DNA from: Bog-159 sp963738345
GTDB lineage: Bacteria; Acidobacteriota; Terriglobia; Bryobacterales; Bryobacteraceae
Direction: 5' to 3'
Assembly: GCA_963738345.1 (NCBI GenBank)
Contig: CAVTWI010000002.1
Coordinates: 1,178,001 to 1,242,000 of the forward strand
DNA: 64,000 nt
Shown: positions 34,477 to 44,189 of the stretch, piece by piece
Layout: the number at the start of each line of letters is the position of its first letter
Numbering within the stretch: position 1 is the first letter of the stretch
Position numbers and translations under genes: made by a program
Notes under the pieces: generated by a model
What the model was told of the DNA's origin: nothing
The model's database searches: none
Seen by the model: only the letters and a program-made list of their open reading frames with translations

Positions 34477-36651
34477 TTACTTGCCCGCCGCGGCCTTGAT
34501 CGAAAGACCGATGCGGCGGGTCTTTCCGTCCGCCGACATCACTTGCACCCTTACGATCTGGCCGGCCTTCACCACTTCGTGCGGGTCTTTCACGAAGCGG
34601 GTGGCGAGTTCGCTTACATGCACCAAGCCGTCGTGATGCACTCCGACATCTACGAACGCGCCGAAGTTGGTGACGTTGGTGACCACGCCTTCGAGAATCA
34701 TGCCAGGTTTTAAGTCGCCGATCTCCCTCACATCATCGCGCCATTCGGGTGCGGCAAACTGATCGCGGGGATCGCGTCCCGGGCGCCGCAACTCTTCCCT
34801 GATATCCGCGAGCGTATAGTCTCCGACCTTTTCCGTACGAAACGCTTCGAGCTTCACGCTATCCAACAGTTGCGGTTTCGCGATCAATTCCGGCACGCTC
34901 ACCGCCAGCGATCGTGCAATACGTTCGACTACCGGATACGATTCCGGATGGACGGCGGTCATATCCAGGGGATCCTCTCCCCCGCGGATGCGCAGAAAGC
35001 CGGCCGCCTGCTCGAACGTCTTGGGACCGAAGCCCGGTACCGCCATCACTTCCACCCTCGACCGAAAGCGGCCATGCTCGTTGCGGTATTCGACGATCTT
35101 TTCGGCGGCGCGTTCCTTGATCCCAGCCACGTAACGTAAGAGAGCAAACGAGGCGGTATTGAGGTCGACTCCGACCCGGTTCACGCACGATTCGACGGCG
35201 CCTTCCAGACCTTGCATGAGCTTGCGTTGATCGACATCGTGTTGATATTGCCCGACGCCGATCGACTTAGGATCAATCTTGACCAATTCTGCAAGGGGAT
35301 CCTGCAGGCGGCGGGCGATGGAAATAGCGCCGCGCACGGTCAAATCGAGATCGGGAAATTCCTGACGGGCGATGTCCGACGCCGAATAAACGGAAGCTCC
35401 CGACTCGCTGACCACCACGCTGAAGACATCCCGATGCTCGCTTTGGCGAAGGTACTCGCGGACAAAGCCGGAGATCTCGCGGGAGGCGGTGCCATTGCCG
35501 ATCGCGATGGCGCGTACGTGATGGCGGGCGATCAAAGCCGAAAGGGTACGGGCGGCGCCCGCTGCGTCATGCCGGGGTTCCAAAGGATAAATGACGGCGC
35601 TTTCGAGGAACTTGCCGGTATCGTCAACCACGGCCAATTTGCATCCGGTGCGAATGCCCGGATCGATGGCCAGTACCGAGAGCATTCCGGCCGGCGCGGC
35701 CAGAAGCAGGTTCGACAGGTTCTCGCGAAAGACGCGGATGGCCTCCTCGTCGGAACGGTCCTTGAGGTCCAGCCGGACTTCGGTTTGGATGGACGGGTTC
35801 AAGAGGCGATCATACGAGTCTGCGACGGCTTCTTCGAGATGTGGGGTCCAATCGCCGCGCGCACGCAGGACCCGGCTCTTCAGCCAAGCCAGCGGTTGGG
35901 ATGGGTCGAGTTCAATCTCGAAGGTGAGGAAGCCTTCCTTGGCGCCGCGGCGGACGGCCAGCATGCGGTGCGAAGGAATTCGCGCGGCGGGCTCGCGGTA
36001 ATCGGCGTACATGCGGTACTTGCCTTCAGGGTCTTCGACCCCTTCGATGGCGCGGCTGCAGACTACGCCCTTCTCGGACATCATGCGGCGGATCGCTTTC
36101 CGGAAATCGGCGTTTTCGCTGATCCATTCGGCAACGATGTGCCGGGCGCCGGCGAGGGCATCCTCCGCGGTGGCGACGCCTTTTTCGGCGCTGACGAAAC
36201 TGGCGGCGAAGCGGTCCAGGGGCGTGCCGGAGTTCCGTTGTTCCCACAGATAACGCGCCAGCGGCTCCAGCCCTTTCTCGCGTGCGATGGATGCCTTAGT
36301 TCGCCGCTTGGGCTTGAAGGGCAGATACAGATCTTCGAGTTCGTTTTTTTCGAGGGTGGCTTGAATGAGCGCGCGCAACTCCGGAGTGAGTTTGCCTTGC
36401 TCTTCTATGGAATGCAGCACGGTGCGACGGCGATCTTCCAGTTCGCGGAAGTAGGCGAGTCTTTCCTGTATGGAACGGATTTGTACCTCATCCAGATTGC
36501 CGGTGACCTCTTTGCGGTAACGGGCGATAAAGGGCACTGTGCCGCCTTCGTCCAGCAGGGCGAACGTGGCAGTGAGGCTCTCAAGAGAAACGCCCAGTTG
36601 CGCGGAGATGTGCCGCAGAACCGCGGCGGATAATGAGGGACTTTGCTCCAT
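34477..36651 (-). CDS. tex: Tex family RNA-binding transcription accessory protein
   Basis: The product has 724 residues, the usual length. Domains in order: Tex N-terminal helical region, YqgF/RNase-H-like domain (SVLAIDPGIRTGCKLAVVDD, about residue 325), helix-hairpin-helix region (DLNTASFALLRYVAGI, about 505; VPGFGPKTFEQAAGFLRI, about 560), and a C-terminal S1 domain (LEGVVTNVTNFGAFVDVGVH, about 655). Tex binds nucleic acids in the cytoplasm and supports transcription and stress tolerance. The frame is intact and no operon partner is obvious; four bases separate it from the downstream end of the membrane-protein gene upstream. Confidence 0.95.
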   Translation of the reverse strand: MEQSPSLSAAVLRHISAQLGVSLESLTATFALLDEGGTVPFIARYRKEVTGNLDEVQIRSIQERLAYFRELEDRRRTVLHSIEEQGKLTPELRALIQATLEKNELEDLYLPFKPKRRTKASIAREKGLEPLARYLWEQRNSGTPLDRFAASFVSAEKGVATAEDALAGARHIVAEWISENADFRKAIRRMMSEKGVVCSRAIEGVEDPEGKYRMYADYREPAARIPSHRMLAVRRGAKEGFLTFEIELDPSQPLAWLKSRVLRARGDWTPHLEEAVADSYDRLLNPSIQTEVRLDLKDRSDEEAIRVFRENLSNLLLAAPAGMLSVLAIDPGIRTGCKLAVVDDTGKFLESAVIYPLEPRHDAAGAARTLSALIARHHVRAIAIGNGTASREISGFVREYLRQSEHRDVFSVVVSESGASVYSASDIARQEFPDLDLTVRGAISIARRLQDPLAELVKIDPKSIGVGQYQHDVDQRKLMQGLEGAVESCVNRVGVDLNTASFALLRYVAGIKERAAEKIVEYRNEHGRFRSRVEVMAVPGFGPKTFEQAAGFLRIRGGEDPLDMTAVHPESYPVVERIARSLAVSVPELIAKPQLLDSVKLEAFRTEKVGDYTLADIREELRRPGRDPRDQFAAPEWRDDVREIGDLKPGMILEGVVTNVTNFGAFVDVGVHHDGLVHVSELATRFVKDPHEVVKAGQIVRVQVMSADGKTRRIGLSIKAAAGK

Positions 36652-36654
36652 GGA

Positions 36655-37083
36655 TCATTCCAATGATAAGCGATGGCGTTTCGGCAGGGCCCCGAGAAAC
36701 CAGGAGGCGATATAGACCATGGCGGCTATGAGGAGCAAATCGTTGAAGCCAACCACCATGGAAGCCGATTCGGCCAATCCGCCGAGTATGGCGCCAGCGG
36801 TATTGTAGGCGAGGGCTTCTTCAGGGCGCCCACAGCGGCGAAAGATAATGGCGAAGACGACTCCGGAGAAGAGGACCGGTGACAGCACCAACGCTCCCCC
36901 GGCGAGCGCCTGCAGGATGCGAGGCATGCCCAGGAACAGGCGCAAGGGCACCATGACGTTAACCACCAGGGTGGCCAGAAGTCCCGCGTAATAGGGCGCG
37001 GGGTTGGAGGGTGCGCGCCGGAGCACCCAATAATTGGCAAGCAGGATGACGGCAAGCACCGCCGAGAAGACCACCGTATTCAC
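36655..37083 (-). CDS. C-terminal membrane part of the spermidine-synthase-like protein (frame-broken)
   Basis: This 142-residue frame opens with a GTG overlapping the stop of the preceding gene (GTGA). It has four or five hydrophobic helices (VVFSAVLAVILLANYWVL, GALVLSPVLFSGVVFAIIF and others) and an NTAGAILGGLAES segment that closes membrane-bound spermidine-synthase-like proteins. One extra G near 37090 would turn ...FGSTCL-stop into ...FGSTWSVNTVVF and join the two parts. Either the two are separate by reinitiation or the break is an error. The joined protein would have about 740 residues. Confidence 0.8.
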   Translation of the reverse strand: MNTVVFSAVLAVILLANYWVLRRAPSNPAPYYAGLLATLVVNVMVPLRLFLGMPRILQALAGGALVLSPVLFSGVVFAIIFRRCGRPEEALAYNTAGAILGGLAESASMVVGFNDLLLIAAMVYIASWFLGALPKRHRLSLE

Positions 37084-38867
37084 AGACAGGTACTGCCGAA
37101 AAGAAGAGCCATGTGGACGACGGCCTTGGTTTCGAGCAGCATGAATCCGGTCCCCAGCAGGAGCATCGCGCCGTTAATAGGGGTGAGTTGTTCGCGTCCG
37201 GTCCGCCATCCGAAAACCCAAAGCAGGGCGAACGAACTGCAACCGATGATGGCGATGCCGCGCCACGAGATATCGGGGATCATGGGATTTCTCAGGTAGA
37301 GAAAGGGCCACACATCATTGGTGATGCGCAAGTCTGCGGGGATCTCCACTTGCGCGGGAGTGAAGTGGATGGCATCGGGGGCGGAAGGCGCGAATCCATC
37401 GGGAGAGGCGGGGGAGGGGGCTGCGCCGGTGGATATAGAATAGGGTCCCCTGGTGGCGAAGGCATGCTCAATGGCAACGGCGCGGCCTCCGGAGAAGAGG
37501 GCAGTGAAACCATCGGCTTTCTGTTCGACGGTGATGCGTTCCTGGGCGGGCATGGCGAGGGTTAAGGGCGGGCGGCCAAACACACCGGCAACAGTCTTGG
37601 CGAGGCGCGCGACGATCCAGCCCTGGCGGAAATAGTTATACATCACAAACATGCCGTTGGGCGTCAGGCAGCGGCGGACATCCGCGAAGGCTTCACTGGT
37701 GAACAAATAGCTTTCCAAGCGAATGTTGCTGACGCTGCTGTGCAGTACCAGCGAATCGACCAACGCAAAGATCACGAGATCGTACTGACGGGTGGTGGAT
37801 CTCAAGAAATTGCGGCCGTCATCGATATGGACGTGAATGCGAGGATCGGCGTAGGGACGGTCAGGGTGGTCGCGCGCTCCCAGGCGCTGGATCACGGGGT
37901 CGATTTCTACGGCATCGATGGAAGCGCCGGGGGGCGCGAATTGTAGAGCCCGGCTGAGGTCGTTACCGGAGCCTGCCCCGATGATCAGGATGTTGCGGAA
38001 GGGCGGGGAACCGGAGTCGCGATTGAGGAGGTAAGGCAGGGCATAGGCGGGGAAGGGGTCCTGGCGGCTGACCATATGCTGATGGCCCAGCAGGTTAACG
38101 ACGATGGTGCGGGATTCGGGCGAATAATTGATGCGGTAATACGGGGACCAGAGTTCCACGGGAAATTTCTCGCGGATAATGCCTAGCGAAAGTTGCTGGG
38201 GAATGATCAACAGCAGGGGCGTGACACAGCACAGGGCGATAGCCCACCACTTGGGAGAGCTTTCCTGGAGCAGCAAATAGACGAGCCCGGCGGATGCCAG
38301 CCCGAACCACCAAACGGGTGACAAAGTTTGCGAGACCGCTTGAAACAGAAGCACGCCGAAGAGACTGCCGGCGATATTGATGGAATAGGCTTGGACGGTA
38401 TTGGGAATGGACGCGAAGCGGCGGCCGAGTTGTTGGCCAATGCCAATCATGGTGGCGGCGATCAGCAGGAAGGCGATACCGGCGACGGCCTCAATGGGGA
38501 TAACGAAAGACGCCACGTCGTGAATGCGAGCTTCGGTGCCAAAGAAAACCATTTGTGGGGACGTTTTGTTTTTGCCGACGTCGATGACATCCTGGAGTGC
38601 TAACCGGATGCGTTCGACGGCAGCCGCGCCGGCGATTCCAAGGGCCAGCAAAACGGGAGTCAATGCCAGGTAATTGCGGGAGCGGCGCGCGGCAAGACAC
38701 CCAAGTGACAATCCCAGGAAGGAAGCCAGCAGCACGGTATTCGTAAAGAAAGTCAGGAATAGAACCTGGCTGGGGAACCAGCGGATGAAAGTCAATTCGA
38801 GAAAAAGGAACAGAGCGCTTACGATAAAAAGATCTCTTTTCGTCGAAAGGCTGGCAGGCGGCATCAT
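37080..38867 (-). CDS. Membrane-embedded spermidine-synthase-like methyltransferase fold protein, N-terminal part
   Basis: The product has 595 residues. Six or so N-terminal helices (residues 10-230) precede a Rossmann-type domain (RNILIIGAGSGNDLSRALQF, SIDAVEIDPVIQRLG, DPRIHVHIDDGRNFLRST, YDLVIFALVDSLVLHSSVS) and further helices, ending MLLETKAVVHMALLFGSTCL at the frame break. The Rossmann motifs match polyamine aminopropyltransferases, but proteins with this membrane topology are not shown to make spermidine; true substrate unknown. It forms one gene with the following 142-residue frame. AGCGATTTT-rich upstream DNA has no clear promoter. Confidence 0.85.
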   Translation of the reverse strand: MMPPASLSTKRDLFIVSALFLFLELTFIRWFPSQVLFLTFFTNTVLLASFLGLSLGCLAARRSRNYLALTPVLLALGIAGAAAVERIRLALQDVIDVGKNKTSPQMVFFGTEARIHDVASFVIPIEAVAGIAFLLIAATMIGIGQQLGRRFASIPNTVQAYSINIAGSLFGVLLFQAVSQTLSPVWWFGLASAGLVYLLLQESSPKWWAIALCCVTPLLLIIPQQLSLGIIREKFPVELWSPYYRINYSPESRTIVVNLLGHQHMVSRQDPFPAYALPYLLNRDSGSPPFRNILIIGAGSGNDLSRALQFAPPGASIDAVEIDPVIQRLGARDHPDRPYADPRIHVHIDDGRNFLRSTTRQYDLVIFALVDSLVLHSSVSNIRLESYLFTSEAFADVRRCLTPNGMFVMYNYFRQGWIVARLAKTVAGVFGRPPLTLAMPAQERITVEQKADGFTALFSGGRAVAIEHAFATRGPYSISTGAAPSPASPDGFAPSAPDAIHFTPAQVEIPADLRITNDVWPFLYLRNPMIPDISWRGIAIIGCSSFALLWVFGWRTGREQLTPINGAMLLLGTGFMLLETKAVVHMALLFGSTCL

Positions 38868-38985
38868 CCTAAGGTAGCCGATTGCCTGGCGTTGGTGGAA
38901 GATGCCGCACGGTGCGTCAGGCGGAGCAAGCCACGGGGAGTAAGTTACCAGGCACTTATGCAGCGATTTTCGGAGAATATAACTA

Positions 38986-39017
38986 GAACTAAAGTCCCGA
39001 TTAGGACTAAAGTTCCG
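38986..39017. repeat. Two 14-bp direct repeats upstream of the PilZ gene
   Basis: GAACTAAAGTCCCG (38986-38999) and GGACTAAAGTTCCG (39004-39017) match at 12 of 14 positions with an 18-base period. Each is itself nearly palindromic (GGACT...AGTCC). They lie 80-115 bases before the PilZ start and are plausible tandem operators. Confidence 0.5.
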
Positions 39018-39098
39018 TAACCATGCAGTACTAATAAAGCGTAAATCCCGCGATTAGCTGTTGACCTTCGGCTCCGAAGAAACTAGCATTACGTAAGA

Positions 39099-39413
39099 GT
39101 GGAACAAAGACGCAGCCGCCGCTTCGGCCTTCAATTGCCCGTATCCATCACCCGTAATGGAACGGAACGTATCGCCCAAACAGGCCTTACAAAAAACATT
39201 AGCTCCGGTGGCGTGCTGTTCACCGCAGGGAAAGAGCCGGACGTGGGTGTGTCGATCGAATACATCATCGCGTTGGGGGGACCGCCTGAGCAACCGGTAA
39301 GCCTGCGCTGTATTGGCAAGGTGCTGCGCGCCAACCCTTCCGACGTCAGCGACTCGCTCTACGATGTCGCCGCCACCCTCGAACGTTACGAGTTCGTGCG
39401 TCCGGAAGAGTAG
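39099..39413 (+). CDS. PilZ-domain protein
   Basis: The product has 104 residues from a GTG at 39099. MEQRRSRRFGLQLPVSI carries the RxxxR c-di-GMP motif (QRRSRR), and TKNISSGGVLF is the second PilZ motif (D/NxSxxG). A full beta-barrel follows with VSLRCIGKVLRANP. PilZ proteins bind cyclic di-GMP and pass the signal to motility, secretion or polysaccharide machinery; the partner is not evident. The helicase gene begins 76 bases downstream. Tandem repeats upstream suggest regulated expression. Confidence 0.88.
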   Translation: MEQRRSRRFGLQLPVSITRNGTERIAQTGLTKNISSGGVLFTAGKEPDVGVSIEYIIALGGPPEQPVSLRCIGKVLRANPSDVSDSLYDVAATLERYEFVRPEE

Positions 39414-39489
39414 CCGAACCTACCTTCAAACAGACCGCTTGTCATTGAGCGCCTTTTCGTGTAAGGTAGCAAAGAAAAGGCGAAACTCG

Positions 39490-41784
39490 ATGGACTTCTC
39501 CCTGGCGCTCGAAACATCCAATCCACAAGTTCCTATGCTGGAAGCGGCGTTGACCCGTTTCGAGCATGCGGCTATCCGGCACGAGCCGGCCTGCGCGGGT
39601 ATCTATCGGGACATTCCGGAAACGGTGGCGCCTGTGCTGCGGCAGGCGCTAGCGGATAGGGGCATCCGGCAACTCTACTGCCACCAGGCGGAAGCCTTCC
39701 ACTTCGTGGAGCAAGGCAAGAACGTGGTTATCGTGACGCCCACGGCCAGCGGCAAGACGCTGTGCTACAACTTGCCGGTGTTGAATCTGCTGCTGGCGGA
39801 TGCGGGCGCGCGCGCCTTGTACCTGTTCCCGACGAAGGCGCTGGCGGAAGACCAGTTGCACGAACTGCAAACCGCGATTGACCGCATGGGGTCGGACATT
39901 CGCGCGTATACCTACGACGGCGATACTCCGCAGGATGCGCGCAAAGCGATCCGCCAACGCGCCAATGTGGTGCTGACGAATCCGGACATGCTGCACAGCG
40001 GCATCCTGCCGCACCATACGCGCTGGGCGAAGCTGTTCGAGAATCTGCGCTACATCGTAATTGACGAGCTGCATTACTATCGCGGAGTGTATGGCAGCCA
40101 TCTGGCGAACCTGCTGCGGCGTTTGAAACGCATCTGCGAGTTTTACGGATCGAAGCCAGTGTTCGTGTGCTGTTCAGCTACCATCGCGAACCCGCGCGAG
40201 CTTGCGGAAGCGTTGACCGAATCGCCGTTCGAAACGGTGGATTCTAACGGCGCGCCGCGCGGCGAGAAGTTTTTCGTGTTCTATAACCCGCCGGTAGTAA
40301 ACCGGCAGTTGGGGATCCGGCGCAGCTACATCGCCGAGTCGCGGCGCATCGCGCTGGATTTTATCGAGCACCGTTTACAGACGCTGGTATTCGCCAATAA
40401 CCGTCTGGCGACCGAGTTACTGGTTACGTATTTGAAAGACGCGTTGGAGCGCAGTCCGCTGCCCACCGACGCGGTCCGGGGATATCGGGGCGGGTACCTG
40501 CCGCGCGAGCGCCGGGAGATCGAGCGCAAACTGCGGGAAGGGGATATTCGCGCGGTGGTGGCGACCAATGCGCTGGAATTGGGCATCGATATTGGCTCGC
40601 TGGATGCGGTGGTGATGGCGGGCTATCCGGGAACTATCGCATCGACCTGGCAACGCGCTGGAAGGGCAGGACGGCGGCAAAGCGCATCCGCCGCGGTGAT
40701 GGTGGCCTCGAGCGCGCCGCTCGACCAGTACATTGTGGAGCACCCCGACTACTTTTTCGGACGGTCGCCCGAGCACGCTTACATTAACCCGGATAATCTG
40801 GAGATCCTGCTGGCGCACCTGAAGTGCGCGGCTTTTGAACTGCCCATTCAAGACGGCGAGAAGTTTGGCAAGCACGATACTACCGGGATGTGCCAGTTTC
40901 TGGAAGAATCGCGGTTTCTGCACCACTCGGGAGGCGCGTGGCACTGGACTTCGGACTCGTATCCGGCGGACGCCACCAGCCTGCGTTCGGTTTCGAGCGA
41001 TAACTTTGTGGTGGTGGATATTACGGGCGATCCGGCGGTGATCGCGGAGGTAGCTTTCACCGCGGCCCTTACTACGCTGCATGAGAAAGCGATTTACTTA
41101 CACGAAGCGCGGCAGTATCACGTGGAGCGTTTCGATTATAAAGAGCGAAAGGCCTATGTCCGGCGGGTGGATTGCGATTACTACACGGATGCCATCGACT
41201 ACACGCAGGTGAAGACGCTGGCCGAGTACGAAGGCTCGCGCATGGGTAGCGCAAAGAAGGCCCACGGGGATGTGCGGGTGAACCGGCAAATCGTCGGTTT
41301 CAAGAAAATCAAGTTTTACACTAACGAAAATGTGGGGGCGGGGAATTTGTCGATGCCTGAACAGGAACTGCACACCACGTCTTTCTGGCTGCATTTTCCG
41401 GTAGAATTCATGGCCGCATTTCCGGATTTAACGCCGGACGAAAAGCAGAGCGGGCTGGCAGGATTAGGCAACGCGCTCCGCACCGTGGCGTCACTGTTGC
41501 TGATGTGCGATCCGCGGGACTTGGGAGTGGCCTTCAGCGAGGAACCGAACCTATACCTTTACGATAGCTATCCGGGGGGGGTAGGGCAGAGCGCGCCACT
41601 TTACCGCATGGCGGATCGCCTAGTGCAACTGACGGGGGAGTTACTTTCGGCTTGCGAATGTGAGGGTGGGTGTCCGTCGTGCGTTGGACCGGTGGGTGAG
41701 ATCGGCGAGCGGGGCAAAGAGACCGCTCTGCGCTTCGCGCGGGCGCTGGTTAGCGAAGGGAACGGCGCTCCCGCGGCGCAGTAA
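39490..41784 (+). CDS. DEAD/DEAH-box helicase of the MrfA/YprA type
   Basis: The product has 764 residues from ATG 39490; the frame is open further upstream across the PilZ gene but MDFSLALETSNPQVP is the sensible start. Motifs: Q-like CHQAEAF, Walker A TPTASGKT (residues 83-90), DELH in VIDELHYYRGVYG, SAT in CCSATIANP, then ATNALELGIDIGSLDAVVMA and QRAGRAGRR (motif VI). The C-terminus holds four cysteines, CECEGGCPSC, the zinc or iron-sulfur site of the DUF1998/MrfA domain. Homologues are 3'-5' DNA helicases repairing mitomycin-type damage. The frame is intact. Confidence 0.92.
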   Translation: MDFSLALETSNPQVPMLEAALTRFEHAAIRHEPACAGIYRDIPETVAPVLRQALADRGIRQLYCHQAEAFHFVEQGKNVVIVTPTASGKTLCYNLPVLNLLLADAGARALYLFPTKALAEDQLHELQTAIDRMGSDIRAYTYDGDTPQDARKAIRQRANVVLTNPDMLHSGILPHHTRWAKLFENLRYIVIDELHYYRGVYGSHLANLLRRLKRICEFYGSKPVFVCCSATIANPRELAEALTESPFETVDSNGAPRGEKFFVFYNPPVVNRQLGIRRSYIAESRRIALDFIEHRLQTLVFANNRLATELLVTYLKDALERSPLPTDAVRGYRGGYLPRERREIERKLREGDIRAVVATNALELGIDIGSLDAVVMAGYPGTIASTWQRAGRAGRRQSASAAVMVASSAPLDQYIVEHPDYFFGRSPEHAYINPDNLEILLAHLKCAAFELPIQDGEKFGKHDTTGMCQFLEESRFLHHSGGAWHWTSDSYPADATSLRSVSSDNFVVVDITGDPAVIAEVAFTAALTTLHEKAIYLHEARQYHVERFDYKERKAYVRRVDCDYYTDAIDYTQVKTLAEYEGSRMGSAKKAHGDVRVNRQIVGFKKIKFYTNENVGAGNLSMPEQELHTTSFWLHFPVEFMAAFPDLTPDEKQSGLAGLGNALRTVASLLLMCDPRDLGVAFSEEPNLYLYDSYPGGVGQSAPLYRMADRLVQLTGELLSACECEGGCPSCVGPVGEIGERGKETALRFARALVSEGNGAPAAQ

Positions 41785-41804
41785 AGCCGCAGTAAGGGAG
41801 TCAC

Positions 41805-41839
41805 AAAAAAGTTATCGGCAGGCGAAGGCGCCTGCCGAT
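41805..41839 (-). terminator. Rho-independent terminator of the RRM gene
   Basis: On the minus strand, the 11-bp perfect stem ATCGGCAGGCG / CGCCTGCCGAT (41814-41839) with a CCTT loop is followed by AAC and six T (41805-41810). It lies 22 bases past the RRM stop. Confidence 0.9.
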
Positions 41840-41860
41840 GGGTATACAGTTGAAAACGAG

Positions 41861-42199
41861 TTAGTAACGGCCGCGTCCGCCGCCGCCACCGCTGCCGCCG
41901 CGGCCACGACCGCCACCGCCGCCGCCAAATCCGCCGCCGCCACCGCTACGTTCGGTTTTCGGACGGGCTTCGTTCACATTCAACGCGCGGCCCTCAAGTT
42001 CCCTGCCATTCAATTCCGCAATCGCGCGATCCGCTTCGGCGTTGTTGGTCATTTCAACAAATCCAAACCCTCGTGCCTGGCCGGTGTCGCGGTCGGTGAC
42101 GATATTGACGCGTTCGACAGCGCCATACGCTTCGAACAGAGATCGAACCGCAGCTTCGGTGGCCCCGAAACTGAGGTTGCCTACAAAAATGTTCTTCAT
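41861..42199 (-). CDS. Glycine-rich RRM RNA-binding protein
   Basis: The product has 112 residues. The RNA recognition motif (1-80) has RNP2 IFVGNL and RNP1 RGFGFVEM, with the loop RDTGQARGF. The tail (85-112) is almost pure glycine with arginines (RGRGG). Such proteins in bacteria are cold- or stress-inducible RNA chaperones. AAGGAAAAG precedes the ATG, and a strong terminator lies downstream, so it is a single-gene unit. Confidence 0.95.
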   Translation of the reverse strand: MKNIFVGNLSFGATEAAVRSLFEAYGAVERVNIVTDRDTGQARGFGFVEMTNNAEADRAIAELNGRELEGRALNVNEARPKTERSGGGGGFGGGGGGRGRGGSGGGGGRGRY

Positions 42200-42301
42200 T
42201 TACTTTTCCTTTTTACTTACGTTGTTGAATCGGGCAGGATCGGACGAGGGCGGCGGACCGGACTAATGCGACGATGCCAAAATCACAGTTACACCTCCAT
42301 C

Positions 42302-42737
42302 CTAGCACTTTTTCGAAAAAAATAACTTGTTTATTTTTCGGATATTGTGAAGAGCTTCACGGCACGCCCGGCGGGCGGGAGGCGAGAGGGGGTCGCCGAG
42401 AACGAAGGACAGACCCCCGATGCCAATCAGGAAGGCTTGAGGCGCCCGGCCATAAAGCTTGTTGCGACCAGCCGAGTAAGGTTTCGGGATCGAAACAGTA
42501 GAGGGCTGGCGAAAATCTGGGATGTAAATTAAGGATACGGATTTGGCCCGGTGGCACGGCGGCGTGCGCATCGACAAAGATGGCGAGGTGCGCCTGACTG
42601 AGCGGATCGACTAATTCCGGGGTAAGTTGGTGGCAGGCAATGGCAGGGCGGCCTAGCTGCCGGCGATGTATGGTCCTACTCCATCGTCTCCGCAGAGCGC
42701 ATTGCCGTACCCGATGACTAAGGACCGGGGCTCCATG
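42302..42737 (-). pseudogene. hoxW: Hydrogenase maturation protease (HoxW type), frame-broken
   Basis: The start ATG at 42737 gives MEPRSLVIGYGNALCGDDGV and GPYIAGS-stop; the family N-terminus GYGNxLRGDDGVGP is clear. In the next frame the text resumes HQLTPELVDPLSQAHLAIF and VDAHAAVPPGQI, then PETLLGWSQQ. A second shift near 42440 gives LYGRAPQAFLIGIGGLSF and VLGDPLSPPARRACREALHN to a stop at 42302. M52 proteases cut the C-terminal peptide off the large subunit after nickel insertion. The gene lies 17 bases past hoxH, as expected. Two single-base indels break it. Confidence 0.85.
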
Positions 42738-42754
42738 GCCGTTCTTTCACAGTG

Positions 42755-44174
42755 TTACTGAACAAGGCGGTCGAGGACACGGCCATCCGCGGCCAGCAGG
42801 CGGACGTGGATATCGGGCATGCCGGCGGCGTGAGTGGAGCAACTCAGACAAGGGTCGTAAGCCCGCACCACCGCCGATACGCGGTTGAGCATGCCTTCCT
42901 GCAGATGGTTGCCATCGATGAAATGTTCGCTTACCTGGCGAACGCTGCGATTCATGGCCAGGTTATTGTGTCCGGTGGCGACGATCAGGTTGGCCCAGCG
43001 GATGGCGCCCTTGTCGTCCACCTTATAGTGATGGATCAGTACGCCGCGAGGAGCTTCGGCGATGCCGACGCCTTCGGGAGCGTTGACGCCGGCGTGCGCG
43101 CGTACGTGGGTGTCGAGGATCGCGGGATCGGCCAGCAGCACTTCCATCCGCTCCAGCGCATAAAGGGCCTCGATCAGGCGCGCATAGTGATAATGAAAGG
43201 CGCTCTGCACCATGCGGCCATAGCGCTGGTGGAATTCGGTCAAACTCGATGTCGGCTTCGGGCGTACCGCAGCGGTCGGCCACATTCAGGCGCGCCAGCG
43301 GCCCTACACGATAGGCGCCATCGGCCACCCCCAGCGGTTTATAATACGGCGCCTTTAAGTAAGTAGTAGGCAGGGTAGTTTCGTCGATATACCGGGGATA
43401 TTGGTGCGGGGGGATCTGGTCGGCTACCATATTGCCCGCGGCATCGCGAAAGCGGAGATTGCCGTCATAAAGCTGCAAGGTGCCCGCGGCATCCACCAGG
43501 CCGGCGTAGAGCGTGGGGGCGTTACCGAAGTTGGCGATCTCCTCTTCGAAGCCGTCGACAATTCCCTTGAAGAACGAGAGCGTGCGGCGGGCAATAGTTT
43601 TGGCGGCGGGCAGCTCGGCGAGAATACGGTCGCGCACGCCGGAGGGGAGCGGCGCGTTGACTCCACCAGGCACGGTCCAGGAGGGATGGATGCGTTCGCC
43701 CGCCAACCATTCGATGACCTGCTGTCCAAATTTACGCAGCGCGATACCGTCGCGGGCGCGTTCGGGATGCTGCTCGACGAGGCCGAGCACGTTGCGGCGG
43801 GCAGGATCGGAATCCATGCCCAGCAGCAGGTCGGGAGCGGAAAGATGGAAGAAACTGAGCGCATGCGATTGCACGAATTGGGCGCAGTGCAGAAGTTCCC
43901 GCAGCATCGCGGCAGTTTCCGGGATGCGGACGGCCATGATGGCGTCGCAGGCCTTCACGGAGGCCAGCAGATGGCTGATCGGGCAGATGCCGCAAATACG
44001 CGCGGTAATGGAGGGCATCTCATAGAAGGGACGGCCCTCGGTAAATTTTTCAAAGCCGCGGACCTGGGTGACATGGACTTGGGCGCCGGTCACCCGCCCG
44101 TCGTCATTCAGTTGGATCGTTACTTTGGCGTGGCCTTCGATGCGGGATACAGGTTCGATCTTGAGTGTCTTCAT
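42755..44174 (-). pseudogene. hoxH: [NiFe] hydrogenase large subunit HoxH, one frame break
   Basis: Start ATG 44174 (MKTLKIEPVSRIEGHAKVTI). The first nickel motif RICGICPISH (Cys61, Cys64) and the last, DPCLSCSTH, are both intact, as is the peptide after the final His that the protease removes. The frame shifts at about 43258: DIEF-DRIPPALW in the first frame should read IEL-TEFHQRYGRMVQSAFHYH in the second (one extra T in a TTT). Frame one alone runs to 43023, frame two from 43285 to 42755. The joined protein has about 473 residues, the normal group 3d length. It binds the nickel-iron site that splits H2 in the cytoplasm. Confidence 0.92.
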
Positions 44175-44189
44175 AATACCCTCGGCCGG

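Noticed and set aside
35212..36633. Open frame of 473 residues opposite tex
   Set aside because: Shadow of an intact conserved gene; its text is the usual antisense pattern rich in Gly, Ala and Asp.
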